From Pezizomycotina sp. ARF18 (Eukaryota; Ascomycota), in contig AZLU01000025.1 of NCBI GenBank assembly GCA_002224055.1, positions 121,600-147,752 of the forward strand: a stretch of 26,153 bases of DNA, given 5' to 3'. Numbering within the stretch: the first letter of the stretch is position 1; each line of letters opens with the position of its first letter. Positions 11,201 through 21,950 of the stretch are shown here, piece after piece. Position numbers and translations under genes: made by a program. The notes under the pieces were generated by a model. That model did not search any database. It saw only the letters and a program-made list of their open reading frames with translations, and was not told the DNA's origin.

Positions 11201-12153
11201 ATATATATGTATTGCAAACTCTATTTAGCTTCCTTGGTTCAAATAGGGCCGACCGCACCTTCGAAGGGAACCAAAATATCCTTGATTTTTCTTTTCGCGC
11301 CATGAACGTCCAATTCAGGTGAAATTTCATGGCTTTTGGTGCCCGTGGAATATAACTGATTGGGGATATCCAAATCCAGAAGTTTCATCGAGAAAAGGAA
11401 AGCTCAAAAGTGGAAGAGGGGTGGGAACTGGGAAGAGGCGAAGTTTTGGAGGGGGTGGGCTGGCCGCTGGCAGTAGGAGAAGAGAATAGCGTGAAGTCAC
11501 AGAGGACATCCCCCCCCCCCCCATACGTCTAAGCCATAGAAGGCAAAATGGAGGGGCATAAGACGGCGATGATCTAGAATGGACCTCGACGAAGGGTGAA
11601 GGATAGCAAGGGGAAAGATAGAGAGTTTCCATTCAATGAGCAGGCGAATGGTTCTTCGTTCTTAGGATCTATTATGAGGTCTTTGCAAATAGTGTCGACC
11701 GGTAAATAACCCTCGCTGGAACATCATTCTCCCCCTGCAAACATAGTAGCAATACGGTATGAAGGAACTCCGACTGGGCCCGCCATCGGCCTGGAATGTT
11801 TAGAGGCACAAAAAAAAAAAAAAAGGCTCAGAAAACGCTCAAAGAACAGATAATCTAGGATGGAACTGTCCGGGTGTTGGTGAAGAACATAGCGTACAAG
11901 TTAATTTTCCAACGGGAATCTTTGTGAAAAGAAGGAAAGCCTAGGGACAAAAAATAACCCTTATCAGACCGCTTAACTTTCTTTCTCTCTTTTTTTTTTT
12001 TTTTTTTTTTTTGGAGGGTTCTTGATCATCAGTTTCAACTTTCGGACAGAAAAGTTGAAGACATACAGCCCGTCGACTTTTAAATTTTGATTCTACCCAA
12101 TCTCCAAGCACTGCACTGTTGGGCTATATTAACTTGTAACGATTCGCGAAAGC
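8236..12153. other. Long gene-poor stretch with T-rich low complexity
   Basis: About 3.9 kb separate the HTH gene from the 3' end of the PXA gene; 8236 to roughly 8700 probably includes the HTH gene's 3' untranslated region. The rest has many T runs (9549-9556, 9965-9987, 10750-10766, 11990-12012), a CT microsatellite at 9951-9964, a TA microsatellite near 11190-11207 and a C run near 11511-11522. Open frames at 10085-10551, 10355-10768 and 11327-11632 lack recognisable motifs and are biased in composition. I find no tRNA cloverleaf or transposon coding sequence. Confidence 0.5.
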
Positions 12154-14460
12154 GTTCATAGGAGGTTGATGGTCATCCGAAAGATTGAACGAAGCTGTAC
12201 TTCAGGATGTTCGTATACGGGCGTCTTTGAGCTGACCAGGGGACTCATCAACAAGTTCAGGAGGAGTCGTGCCACGATCAGGTCGAGCAAATGGTACACT
12301 AGATGCTTATTGCAGGTGCGCGACTTTAGGAATGCCAAAAACTCGCTGATTTCCCTCAACTGCTCCCGCTTCGTCGGTGGAAGTATATGGACTTTACTGC
12401 TTCTATGATTTGGTGAGGCGTCGTAAGTATTATTTTACTTATTTATCCAGAAGTAGTTCTAGATTGTGAAATAAAGGTTAAAAGGTAGTGGATATAACTT
12501 ACGAGGAACGAATTGCCATATTGCCTCCTCGCTCTCCGCTGGATCAAGGTCTTTTCCGCCTCCGTAGGTGGATTTTGAGAGGGACTGAGCGCATCGTTGG
12601 GAAATAGCGCTTCTCGAGCAATGCGAAGAATCTGGACAACAAGTTCCTCGCGAACGACAACTTGCTGGAACGTGTCCGAGAGTAGCCTACATTCAACCGT
12701 TATTTGACGTTAATCTCCGCTGTCTCCTCTCGATTCTCTTTTACTATTTTTGTAAACAGTAACACTCGGGACACAACACTCACCGATCCATCCAGGATCC
12801 AGGCTCCTTAAAGCAAAGAGGATAAGACACGAACTGCAAACCCCAACAACCCAGGGCTGCCTCTGATCTAGTGACGTTATAGTCTTCAAGCATCGAAAAA
12901 TGGACATATTAAGTATCGACTTGTTCCGGCGTATATTTCCACCGCTAGGTGAGCCATTTTGTATGAATGAGAAGACCTGACCACCCACGAACTTCGCCAC
13001 CTTTCCAAGACTTGCGGAGAACGAGTAGATCGAGTCTAGCCTATCCACAACGTACGAGAAAACAGACGACAAACGGAGGACCGTTCTCCACGCCGCCGAC
13101 ATATTTTTCGGCCGCATTGCTAACAACGGGCTGCGGGGCCGGTTGTAACGGTGCAGGGTTACTATTAAAGAGATTAAATATCTATTTAATATTAATAGTA
13201 TAATTAATAGCAATCAAATAGCATTAGTTAGGGCGTAACGAATAGAGTAAGAAAATGAGATGAAATTGGAAAGGGCAATCTAACAAAAAGGCAGCCTGGA
13301 AGGAAAAAACCGGCTAAAGTGATGTTTAATATTATGACGATAATAGCCGTATTACGGTTTGAAAGCATACGACGTACCTTCCCAACGAGTTCAAACAGGA
13401 TATGTGGCTCGCTAAGCTTCTCGACGACATTCCATAGGACGAGACTGGACAGGATCTCCCTCACGAGTGACCTCTCGCAGTCTGACTGAAGATCTTCAGT
13501 CGGTAATAGGACCGATAATATTCCGGTTCCGACGAGTTTCAAATATAAATGCTCACTCTCCGGAGGCGATGACAGGCCGGGTGGGTTGGATATTATGGAA
13601 TATATCGTTGACTGTCGCATATGGGGAGAATGACGTTGACTGCCTCTCCCTGGCAAGTCTGTAATCTTCATTTTATCCGCAATTTGAAAACCAAACGGCC
13701 GTTGGCAAGTTCGTTAAGCCTAAATTATATATTCAAGCGGGGAAAAGGAAAAGAAAAAGAAAAAAGGGATTGAGGGAAAATAATAATAATAATATAGCGT
13801 GTATACCTTTGATATGATTCTCGAGTAGCGCCGGAGCTCATCGAGGAATAAGGTTTCAAGGTCGATCTAATAGTTATATTTCCGTTAAATACAACCCTCT
13901 CGATAATAAATAGACGAAGAGTCCTTCAAGGAAAAGCACACTCACCCTGCGCAGGCGCTGTCCAGGGATCGCGTACAGTGTGCAAGTAATTGAACTATCT
14001 CTTCCACGAACTCGTTGTCTGTAGTGATTTTCTGGTACCAGGCGTACACGAAATCTCTGTTTAACAAATTGAAAGATAGAAGATCAGTTTTCACGTCCCT
14101 AAAGAGAATTGCGGTTGTGCCTGGCGGAATAACTCATTGTATTAAGTTAATAATCTCTGATAACGTTGTTTGTTCCTGTCCTGGGCTTGCAATTATTCCT
14201 CTTCTCTCTTTGTTCATATTAAAGCCCTCCCCCTTCCCACCCCAAAAGAAAAGGCCTCACAGCAATTTACTGCATATTATTGCTATGAAGGAGTAAAGTT
14301 CCACATCCACAGCGGAAGAGCTCGTTAGTGCGGGGAGAATCTCCTCGATTGGTGTATTCGGCGGTGACTTTGTGCAAAGTACCCTTCGTATCAAGGCGAT
14401 GTTTTGTTTGCTGGCTGGCCGGTCACGGTCGCCCTTGCAGGGACCGCCGATAACAACGGC
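12154..14460 (-). CDS. PXA-domain (PX-associated) protein, 5' end unresolved, frame broken by indels
   Basis: PXA domains occur in sorting-nexin-related proteins of endosome, vacuole and ER membranes. Reading leftward: an N-terminal block with ALIRRVLCTKSP and PIEEILPALTSSSAVDVELY, then a long intron (about 14270-14056), then RDFVYAWYQKITTDNEFVEE and LLAHCTRSL. After a 79-nt intron (13945-13867) comes IDLETLFLDELRRY. The next exon has EHLYLKLVGTGILSVLLPTE followed by REILSSLVLWNVVEKLSEP, the hallmark end of the PXA domain, and a GTACGT donor at 13377. Further exons carry ITSLDQRQPWVVG, REELVVQILRIAREALFPND and ESEEAIWQFVP, and the last has CNKHLVYHLLDLIVARLL with stop TGA at 12156-12154. This order matches full-length fungal PXA proteins that have no PX domain. 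Frame changes are needed near 13960 and 12510. The start codon lies upstream of about 14460, probably before 14640, and cannot be fixed. It is divergent from the F-box gene. Confidence 0.75.
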
Positions 14461-16037
14461 GGGGAAGGGAGCCTGTCCACGGTAGCGGCGACAGCAATCG
14501 CGCTACCGTCGCTCCTCGACCTTGTGTGGCCCATCAAGGCTGTCTGGATAACAGTTTTAAAGGTAGTCCACAGGAACACTTGTTGTTTTCGATCTTCGTC
14601 ATGCGGCGAACTGGGTTTTCAAAGAGAAGACATGAGTTCTGCATGAGAAAGCGACAGGCTAGAGGCGGAAAGAGAATCTTAAATGTGCGTCATGACTTAA
14701 GCTGTCGAATACCCATTACATTTTTTTTTTTTCCGAGTGATCAAAATGGTAGCAAAATTAAACAAAAAAAGAAAGATAGAAGGTAAAAAAAAAAAAAAAA
14801 CAAAAAAAAAAAAAAACTGATACTTACTACTGTACTCGTTTTAGTGTAGATGGACAAATACTTAAGTAACTATAAAATAAAAACAAAAACAAAGAATAAT
14901 AAGATACGGAGGATGATGGTATAGAGGGGAAGGGAGAAAGGGGACGTACGTTACACACTTATTTGGTGCGATATTATGGTCATTATTATTTTTTTCATTT
15001 TAATCGAGACCCCATATCAACCAAGGCCCCTCTTCTTTCTATTATTCTTTCTTCTTCCATCCACGGATCTATCCATCTCTGCTGAATATCACTATTATTA
15101 TCTTCGCGCGTGACGGACATCTGTAAGGTAAGACGGAGCTCGGCAGTCTGCTGCCTTCAAGTAGGTCTAGGGGTGGATCCTCGTAAGGAGACTAGTAGTT
15201 AAATAAAATTTGCTTTTTGCCCGCCTTACTTTGCTTTTGTGCTATTTATTTTCCCTGTCTCCCTTCCTCTTATCTCATGCTCCCTTATCGCGTGATTGCA
15301 CATTTTGACGAATTCATGAGAATAGTAAGTAAGTAATTATCGGAGGAGGAGGAGGAGGAGGAGGAGACCCATCAACATGCAAATGCCTTAGCAAACATCT
15401 CATCTGACACCCTCCCTTATACAAACACACACACCTGCAAACATCGGATTAACACTATATTATTATTCTATTATTGTGTTCTATTATTACTTTAAGATAT
15501 AATAAAAATCTCATTTTTCGGACAAAGAGTATATTATTCTATCAATCACAGTTCTCTCCCGGCTTCATCTACTTTTTTTTTTACCACTTACATAGCGCAG
15601 AGAACCAACTTTCAATAGCGTTTTCAATCCTACCGTTCACTTTGGTCTTGAAGCTTTTGTGTGGGGTCACTGGGTCACGACATCCGGCTATTCGATGGAA
15701 GTATAAGATCTCGAAACACACAGCGTTAATTCAAAGACGTCCGAGATCGCTAAAATCTACCCTGAAGAGGATAAAGTAGAGCTATTCGGAAGACGAGGGT
15801 AGAAATTACGCGGATAACGCTTAAGCTTACTGCCACCTCCGAGCTGATCTCCAATCTGTAACTTAACTGGACTACGGGCAATCTAAAGGCCGGAAGAGGG
15901 AAAAGGGTCGAAATATAATAGTGCTTTTTCTTCTCTTAAATACAAAGCATGCAGGACAATGCTGGTACGCCAATCGCGGCGGGAGCCGCTGTAGCGAGAG
16001 CAGGGCATAGAAAGCGTTTGCTAAACGGCTCTCGGGC
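14461..16037. promoter_or_regulatory. Divergent intergenic region between PXA and F-box genes
   Basis: This span should hold the promoters of both flanking genes and probably the unplaced first exon of the PXA gene (ATGs on the minus strand near 14644 and 14602 are candidates). It contains A runs at about 14786-14816, a GGA microsatellite at 15342-15366 and CT-rich tracts near 15040 and 15250. The plus-strand frame at 15474-15779 has no recognisable motif and lies where the F-box leader should be. Confidence 0.45.
15342..15366. repeat. (GGA)8 microsatellite
   Basis: Eight GGA triplets in a row plus one base, within the intergenic region and about 670 bases before the F-box ATG. It is purine-rich on the plus strand and could influence transcription, but there is no direct evidence for that. 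Confidence 0.9.
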
Positions 16038-18045
16038 ATGGCATCATCTTCCTCGCCGCAGCTCAATATTGACGCCAAGGTTACCGCTCACAGGAAGCTG
16101 CAAACTCTTGCATTTGTTTTACGGACCGCCAAACCATAAAAACATCGGAGCAGAGATTGGGACAGAAAGATGGATTGGTCCGGCTGATTGAGCTTGAACT
16201 TCCGCTTTCACCTACTGCTCGCAGCGGCGAGCTATGCGGTTCCAGAAGCCATGCTGGCGTGACTCACAAGCAGACATCTCAGCCTCCACAGCCGGTAGAC
16301 TTTCTGAAGAGTCTTCCTCCGGAGCTCCGAATACATGTTCTAGGCTTTCTAGAGCTGGAGGAGTTGGTCAGGTGCTCTGCTGTATGACTCCCAAAATGAT
16401 ATATATATATATATTTATATGAGAGGCTAATGATCAAATACCACACGCAGGTCAGCAAACTTTGGAGAAACCTTTGCTTTGATGGTCAACTATGGTCCGA
16501 CTTGGAAACCCGAAACTTCTACAAGAAGATACCGGCGGAGCAATTAAGCAAGATTATATCTTCGAGTGGACCGTTCATTCGATTCCTCGACCTAACGTTA
16601 GTTTAAGAAAGAGATGCATCCTTCCTTAGGTTTATGCTAAATACCATTTTTTTACTAACGAGACGAGTATCTGTAGTGGTTGTGTCCAGCTTCAGAATGA
16701 TTTTTCGGCTATTACATCCGCTTGCAAGAACTGCTGGCAGTATCCGTGGAGGGTGCCTACTGGAGAAGCCGAATGTTCACAGACTGCTTGCCGGAAATAC
16801 AAATCTTGTGCTCCTCAACCTCTCACGGCTGACCTCCGTGACGAACGCAACCTGCAGGCACATTTCGGAGTCCTGCAAGAACCTCAAGTCGCTTAACATT
16901 TCCTACTGCATGAACATAGACGGTCGCGGGCTCCGGAAGATACTGGACAACTGCAAATCTGTTACCGATTTGAGGGCGTCAGAGTGCCGCGGGCTCGACG
17001 ACCCGCTAACGCTCGAAGCGCTGCACAACACGACAAAGCTGAGGGTCCTGTTCGTAGCCGGCTGTGATTCGTTGACGGACGAATCCGTGCGGATAATAGT
17101 TGAGGGCCTAGACCCAGAAATCGACCCGCTGACGAACAAATCCATCGCGCCACCGCGGGCGCTAAAGCAGCTGGATCTGAGCAGGTGCACGGAGCTGACT
17201 GATCAAGCCCTCGTATACCTTGCCGACCGCGTTCCGACCTCGAGGGTCTGGATTTAGGACGAGTATCGAATATAACAGACGCGGGTCTGTTGAAGCTTAT
17301 CCCGACGGTGCCGAAGCTCAGCCATCTCGACCTGGAGGAGTGTGCTGCGGTCTCGGATGCAACGCTCGTGGAGCTCGCAAAGGCATCTTGTTCTAGGAAG
17401 CTGAAACATATTCAACTGTCATTCTGCGAGGGCATATCTGATGCTGGTCTTATCACGCTAGTTAAGTGTTGCGAAAGGCTTAGGAATATTGAGCTTGATA
17501 ACAGTAAGACCTAACGCAATCTTTATTTCTAATATATATTATATATTGTGTTGTATACTAATCAAGAGTTTTCTCCACAGCTCGTACCGGTGACCGCTTC
17601 CTTGAGGAGGCGACTAGAGCAATCGCAACACGGCGCCTTTTAGAGGGACAGTCCAAGGGAGCCATTGGGTTACGAATAGTTGTCTTCGATTGCATTAACG
17701 TGAACTGGACCGGCGTTAAAAATGTTCTCCAAATCAATACGGAGACACTGACGAAGGCCAACGAAGCCGACCAGCAGGATTATGCATCGCAGGTCGTCCA
17801 GTTGAAATGCTTCCACGAGTGGCAGCAGACGGTAGACGAGATCACGAAGAGGATGCTTACGGGCAACGGTACGGGTGCGAATAAGATGCTGGTAAAATGG
17901 GGGAATTTATGGCTGCTAACGAGGAGCCTGCGACAAACGGAACGCGGAGGCGAAGGAGAGAGCGAGGGAAGCTGCCGGTTTGGTCGATGATGACTTTCCG
18001 GGGCGGCGCCGTAGAGGGCGAGGTACCGGATGTACCATCATGTGA
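16038..18045 (+). CDS. F-box/leucine-rich-repeat protein (Grr1/FBXL-like), CaaX-type C terminus, frame broken by indels
   Basis: F-box LRR proteins are substrate receptors of SCF (Skp1-cullin-F-box) ubiquitin ligases: the F-box binds Skp1 and the repeats bind the target. Here ATG at 16038 opens MASSSSPQLNIDAK. The F-box is DFLKSLPPELRIHVLGFLEL, continuing across intron 16382-16450 into VSKLWRNLCFDGQLW. Intron 16597-16676 (TACTAAC branch) interrupts FLDLTGCVQLQN. The repeats follow with LVLLNLSRLTSVTN, LKSLNISYCMNID, LKQLDLSRCTELTD, LEGLDLGRVSNITD and LSHLDLEECAAVSD, about seven or more in all. Intron 17504-17580 leads to a family-specific tail with GLRIVVFDCINVNWTGV, an FMAANEE motif, an Arg-rich stretch and a final CTIM, stop at 18043-18045. 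Frame changes are needed near 16077, 16728, 17236, 17900 and 17958. The Grr1-like class is sure; orthology to a named gene is not. Confidence 0.85.
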
Positions 18046-18768
18046 ACACAATACGTTTGGGAACATGAGAGGAACTAGCTGGCATCTAGTTTTTGATATA
18101 CACCCTCCCCTGTTCTAGGAGCCTTTGGCTTCTTTTGATTAGAAGCCAGGACTCTTTTGGGTAAATTCTAGTTGGTAATTGCTCTGTTTTCAGACTCTAT
18201 TCGTTATTTGCATTCGTATACTACTATTTATTTCCATTGCACATTGGCACTTTTTGAAACAATAGTTTTTTTCGTGGTTAAAGTATGGATGTGTGGTATT
18301 TTGTTATAGCTTGGTGGATTTGTCTCTCAAAGGCGTTCGATCTTTAATGTTCTACAGGCTCCGTGCAAAATTGAAGTCCTGCCAGGAGCCTGTGTCGAAT
18401 TTGGTACTATATAGTTCATGTCATTGACGAATAGAGACCATGATTATAAACCTCAGCAGTCCGGAGATATAGATATATACCAAACTCTGTGAAATAAAAT
18501 TGCCCATGGTAAGGTGGATTGCCAACTGAACAGATTTTTAATATACGTATCAATAATAAGGTATTGATCAGCTCCACGAAAACCCAACCTGTATCAATCA
18601 ACAGGCCTGATAAAATAAGAATTGGTCTAATTATGTGCAGTTTCAAATCAGATGCAGAAGTAGGAAAAATATGTGTACATCCAAACGAATACGCTTTAAA
18701 GTCGCGAAAAAACAATTTTATTTAACGCCAAGAAGGTTTGGTTAAAATCCAAAAAAGAGGCAATGGAC
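18046..18768. other. Convergent 3' region between F-box and LMBR1-like genes
   Basis: The two flanking genes end toward each other, so this 0.7 kb should contain both 3' untranslated regions and terminators. It is moderately AT-rich and contains TTTTGATTAGAAGCC near 18133 and several AATAA-type words (for example AATAAA near 18493 and AATAATAAGG near 18551). I see no gene; the minus-strand frame at 18416-18715 shows no family motif. Confidence 0.45.
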
Positions 18769-21103
18769 TCAATCGTCATCATCCCCCAGGATGCCCTTTA
18801 ACCATTTTGGTTTGGCTAGACCGCTGCCGGAGCTGCTACCGCCACCGCCGCCGCCGCTACCACCCATACCGTTATCCGGATTGAGCCACTTTGGCTTCTT
18901 GAACGCGTCGTTCATCCATTTAGGCTTATCGGCGGTATCTATAGTGTTCTTGACGCGGTGGAAGAAGCTTCAAATGCGCCTTCTTCTTCCTCTTCGTCGT
19001 CGGACGGTTGTATTCCCGTGTCGAGTCGCGCGTCGCGGACTCGCTGAGACGGTGGCGGCGGCGCTGTTATTGAAGGCTGCGAGCGTGCGAGATTCTGTGT
19101 AGTACCGAGCTGGGGCGAAAGCGGACGCCGAGGGGAGAGCAGCGTGGGCGACGGGTCCAGAAGGTCACCGGGGTCCGTGTTCAATGCAGGCCCTCGTGGC
19201 GCTCTAGTTGAAGCTCCGGCCCTGAAATAATTGGTGCGGAGTTGGTGCCGCCAATGTCTCTATCTATATTTGGGTTGTTAGTAGGTGCGTCTAACACGAA
19301 ATTGATACTTATAGAATGAGAGTTCATACCGATCAAGTCACGGCCTTCGCGCCAACCCCAGCGAGGCCGAACAGGTCTCCTCTTCTTCGTCCATGACGTC
19401 GTAGCCGAAGCCGAACCAATCCTTGACCTTTCCGTACAGGTTGAACAGGGTCGCGCATACAGGAAGTAGGACCAAGATTGGAACCACGTATTGAAACCTT
19501 CGGTCAAAATGATGTGCTGGCCAAGAAACTTGTAGAACATGGATGCCTCCTTGGTCTTCGATGCATAAACTCCAAAAAGTTGAACGATAACGGGACGGTC
19601 AACCTGCAAGCATACGAGGCGTAGAAACAGGCGGCAGATCCGGGGGTTCGCCGTCTGACGAGGCGTAGCTACCCATAGTTTGAGATCGCTTAGGGAGTTA
19701 TACGCCGCGATACACATGTAGCCAATCCACATCGACGATATCATCTGTCCTGCGAATCCAACAGTACCTATGTCACTAGATGGGTGGTGGACAACCGTGA
19801 GGCCGATGATGGAAAGCTTGTTTAGGAGGCTTTTGTTGACGTGGATAATTTCGGACCAGAGAATTCCGGCTGAGAGGCAGACGAGGATACCACCGAGAGC
19901 ACGTCTCAGCTGCGGAACCATATAGTAGTGCAGCATGTACCGCGCATACGGAGGCAGTAGGGAAAGTTTGTTGAACCAGGGAACTACGGAGTGGGGGTTG
20001 GGCCGGAAAACGAGCTTCTTTGACGCTGCGGAATCTAGAACCGCCTGAGTGTCCACAGCAGCGCGTACCAGTGAATCCCATTCGGCCGAGTACCTCGCTC
20101 TTTTATGCGTAGCAAGTCGGAGCCGTCTCGTAAGCGAAGCTAGATATTGTTCGGATATTACTTCCGGCATGGGCGACCTCGACCTGGACCTTGCAGCGCT
20201 GAAAGCAGCGGAGTTTTGCAGCGAGCTTTCGGCAGCTGCAGAGTATCCACCAGTTCCTCTACCCACTCCTGGAACTCGGGAGCGCTATTATGACACTTCC
20301 TCCGCGCGGCCACAACTTCCCTCTCCACTTGTTCCAGCTTCTCCGTCGCTTGCTGTAGGTCGTCGTGAACCCTGGGCGCTTTCCTCTGTAGCCGTTTTAA
20401 GCGCTCGGCGATCGCAGCGTCCCGGAATAATTGTCTTGGTATCGCTACAAGTCCGTGACCCATCAGGTAAACCGCAAGGAGGAGTGCATAGCAGTATGAG
20501 ATGACATGACAAGCGACTTGATGTTTGTTAGGCTAAGGCCGGCCTTAAATATGAGGTACAGGAACCCAAGGATGCCGATGCTGAGGCCGATAAGGTAGAA
20601 TTTGAGGTTCTCGCGGATTGCTTCGGCGAAACGTTTCTCGGGGGAGCGATAGCCTGAGTCGCAGAAGGATTGCAAAAGGGGGAGCATAGACCTACGAATA
20701 TGTAAAAAGAATGGGTATATTAGAAACTTCGTTGCCGAATTTTCTCATCCGAGAAAAGGGGGGAGGGAAAAATAATTCAAAATCATCGTAGCTAATAGGT
20801 ATTCGAGTTCGTACCAGGTCAGAACGAAACAGAGCCAGTACGAAATCCTCCATGCTATCAACAAAACTCTGTCGGGGAGGACGACCCCACGGGAGCCATC
20901 GGCATCGTCACTTCGACTGCTGCTGGCGAGATCTATCGGCACTAGTATAATCATCGAGCAAGGTATAACGAGCGCCAGGAAAACCGGCACTAGTAGGTAC
21001 TGCGGTGTCGTTCGTAGGGGTAGTAGTATCTCAGAGCCATCAGCGCGAACAAGACTATGCCCGCCAGGCTCAGAAGAGCCAGCAAGTCTGACCCTACGGC
21101 CAT
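18769..21103 (-). CDS. LMBR1-like multi-pass membrane protein, frame broken by indels
   Basis: Fungal members of the LMBR1/lipocalin-receptor-like family are polytopic membrane proteins of unproven function. ATG at 21103 opens MAVGSDLLALLSLAGIVLF, the first membrane span. The second is LVPVFLALVIPCSMIILVPI followed by DLAS; the third, WRISYWLCFVLTW, is split by intron 20814-20692 and resumes SMLPLLQSFCDSGYRSPEKR, the family signature. A fourth span is GLSIGILGFLYLIFKAGLSL. A charged coiled-coil loop (ERLKRLQRK, EKLEQVEREVVAARRK) precedes AEWDSLVRAAVDTQAVLDS. Further spans lie in GILVCLSAGILWSEI, LSIIGLTVVHH and FAGQMISSMWIGYMCIAAY, then LTVPLSFNFLEF and ILVLLPVCATLFNLYGKVK. After GWREGRDLI and intron 19329-19222 a Ser/Pro and acidic tail ends in KPKW repeats, stop at 18771-18769. 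Frame changes are needed near 21005, 20505, 20230, 19640, 19560, 19482, 19370 and 18965. Family assignment is firm. Confidence 0.85.
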
Positions 21104-21950
21104 AATGGACGGCCTGGGTTCTTATCGCTGAGCCGTTAATCTTGGATAAGTATGAATAAACAATAGATCTAGATATGATGACTAGAATACTAGTAGCGAT
21201 GAAAAGATGTGATAAATATCTCGTGATGAATGATATAGAGATAAAGGAGAAAGACAGAGAGTGTTGGATCGAAGGAAAGGGTTTTGGGGACCCGTAATAC
21301 GCTCTGTTTTAGGGCTGTGTATATATGTAGAATGTAACATCATACGCCCACTCCAAAAAGGCTGAAAACGGGAAGCGGAAGGTCCCGAGACCTTTTTGGA
21401 ATAATGATGACTAAGCCAAGTGAAGTCAAAGAGGACTATTAATTTTTGTTTGTTTATCGATTGCAAATCACAGACCAGTAGTAAGTAGTAATCTCCTGAC
21501 CTTCTAGAGCACTTCCTCTCCGGTGCCAACTGAGCTTTCATTACTACGTTATATACTTATCTAGCTCTAGTGTATAATGAATAAGTAAATGTAAAATCTG
21601 AATAACTACCTACTTGTAGGTATATACTTTACGACTGCCCACAGGTTTGAGGCCCACACTTGGTAACATCAGTGTGAGCAAATTTTTATTTATACCCTTG
21701 GTTATGAACGCTCGATGCGAGGACATTGGATCCTATAACTACAAGCCACAGAAAACTATCTAGCAAATAATTTATAAACGGCTTCTAGAGAGGTTAATGA
21801 GAGGTATTATACTTCAAGATAGCGGATTTTCTGTACTTTGATCAATATCTACTTATACAAATACTATAGTCTATACGTGTATGTGCTGGATAAAATCTCA
21901 ATCGGTAGATTAAAAAAAACGGTGGCAGAATAGATACCTTTGTGCATGCG
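21104..21950. other. Intergenic region between LMBR1-like and MFS genes
   Basis: Both neighbours lie on the minus strand, so this holds the 3' region of the transporter gene and the promoter of the LMBR1-like gene. It is mixed to AT-rich in composition. The minus-strand frame at 21182-21541 lacks any known motif. I see no repeat, RNA gene or element. Confidence 0.5.

Noticed and set aside
11327-11632. 101-codon minus-strand frame rich in Pro, Ser and Leu
   Set aside because: Biased composition with a run of C/G and no recognisable domain or splice pattern.
12166-12408. 80-codon plus-strand frame
   Set aside because: It is antisense to the last exon of the PXA gene, which carries the recognisable motif.
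18791-19102. Proline-rich plus-strand frame
   Set aside because: It is the antisense reading of the Gly/Ser linker and KPKW tail of the LMBR1-like gene.
20049-20504. 151-codon plus-strand frame
   Set aside because: It is antisense to the coiled-coil loop of the LMBR1-like gene and lacks its own motif.
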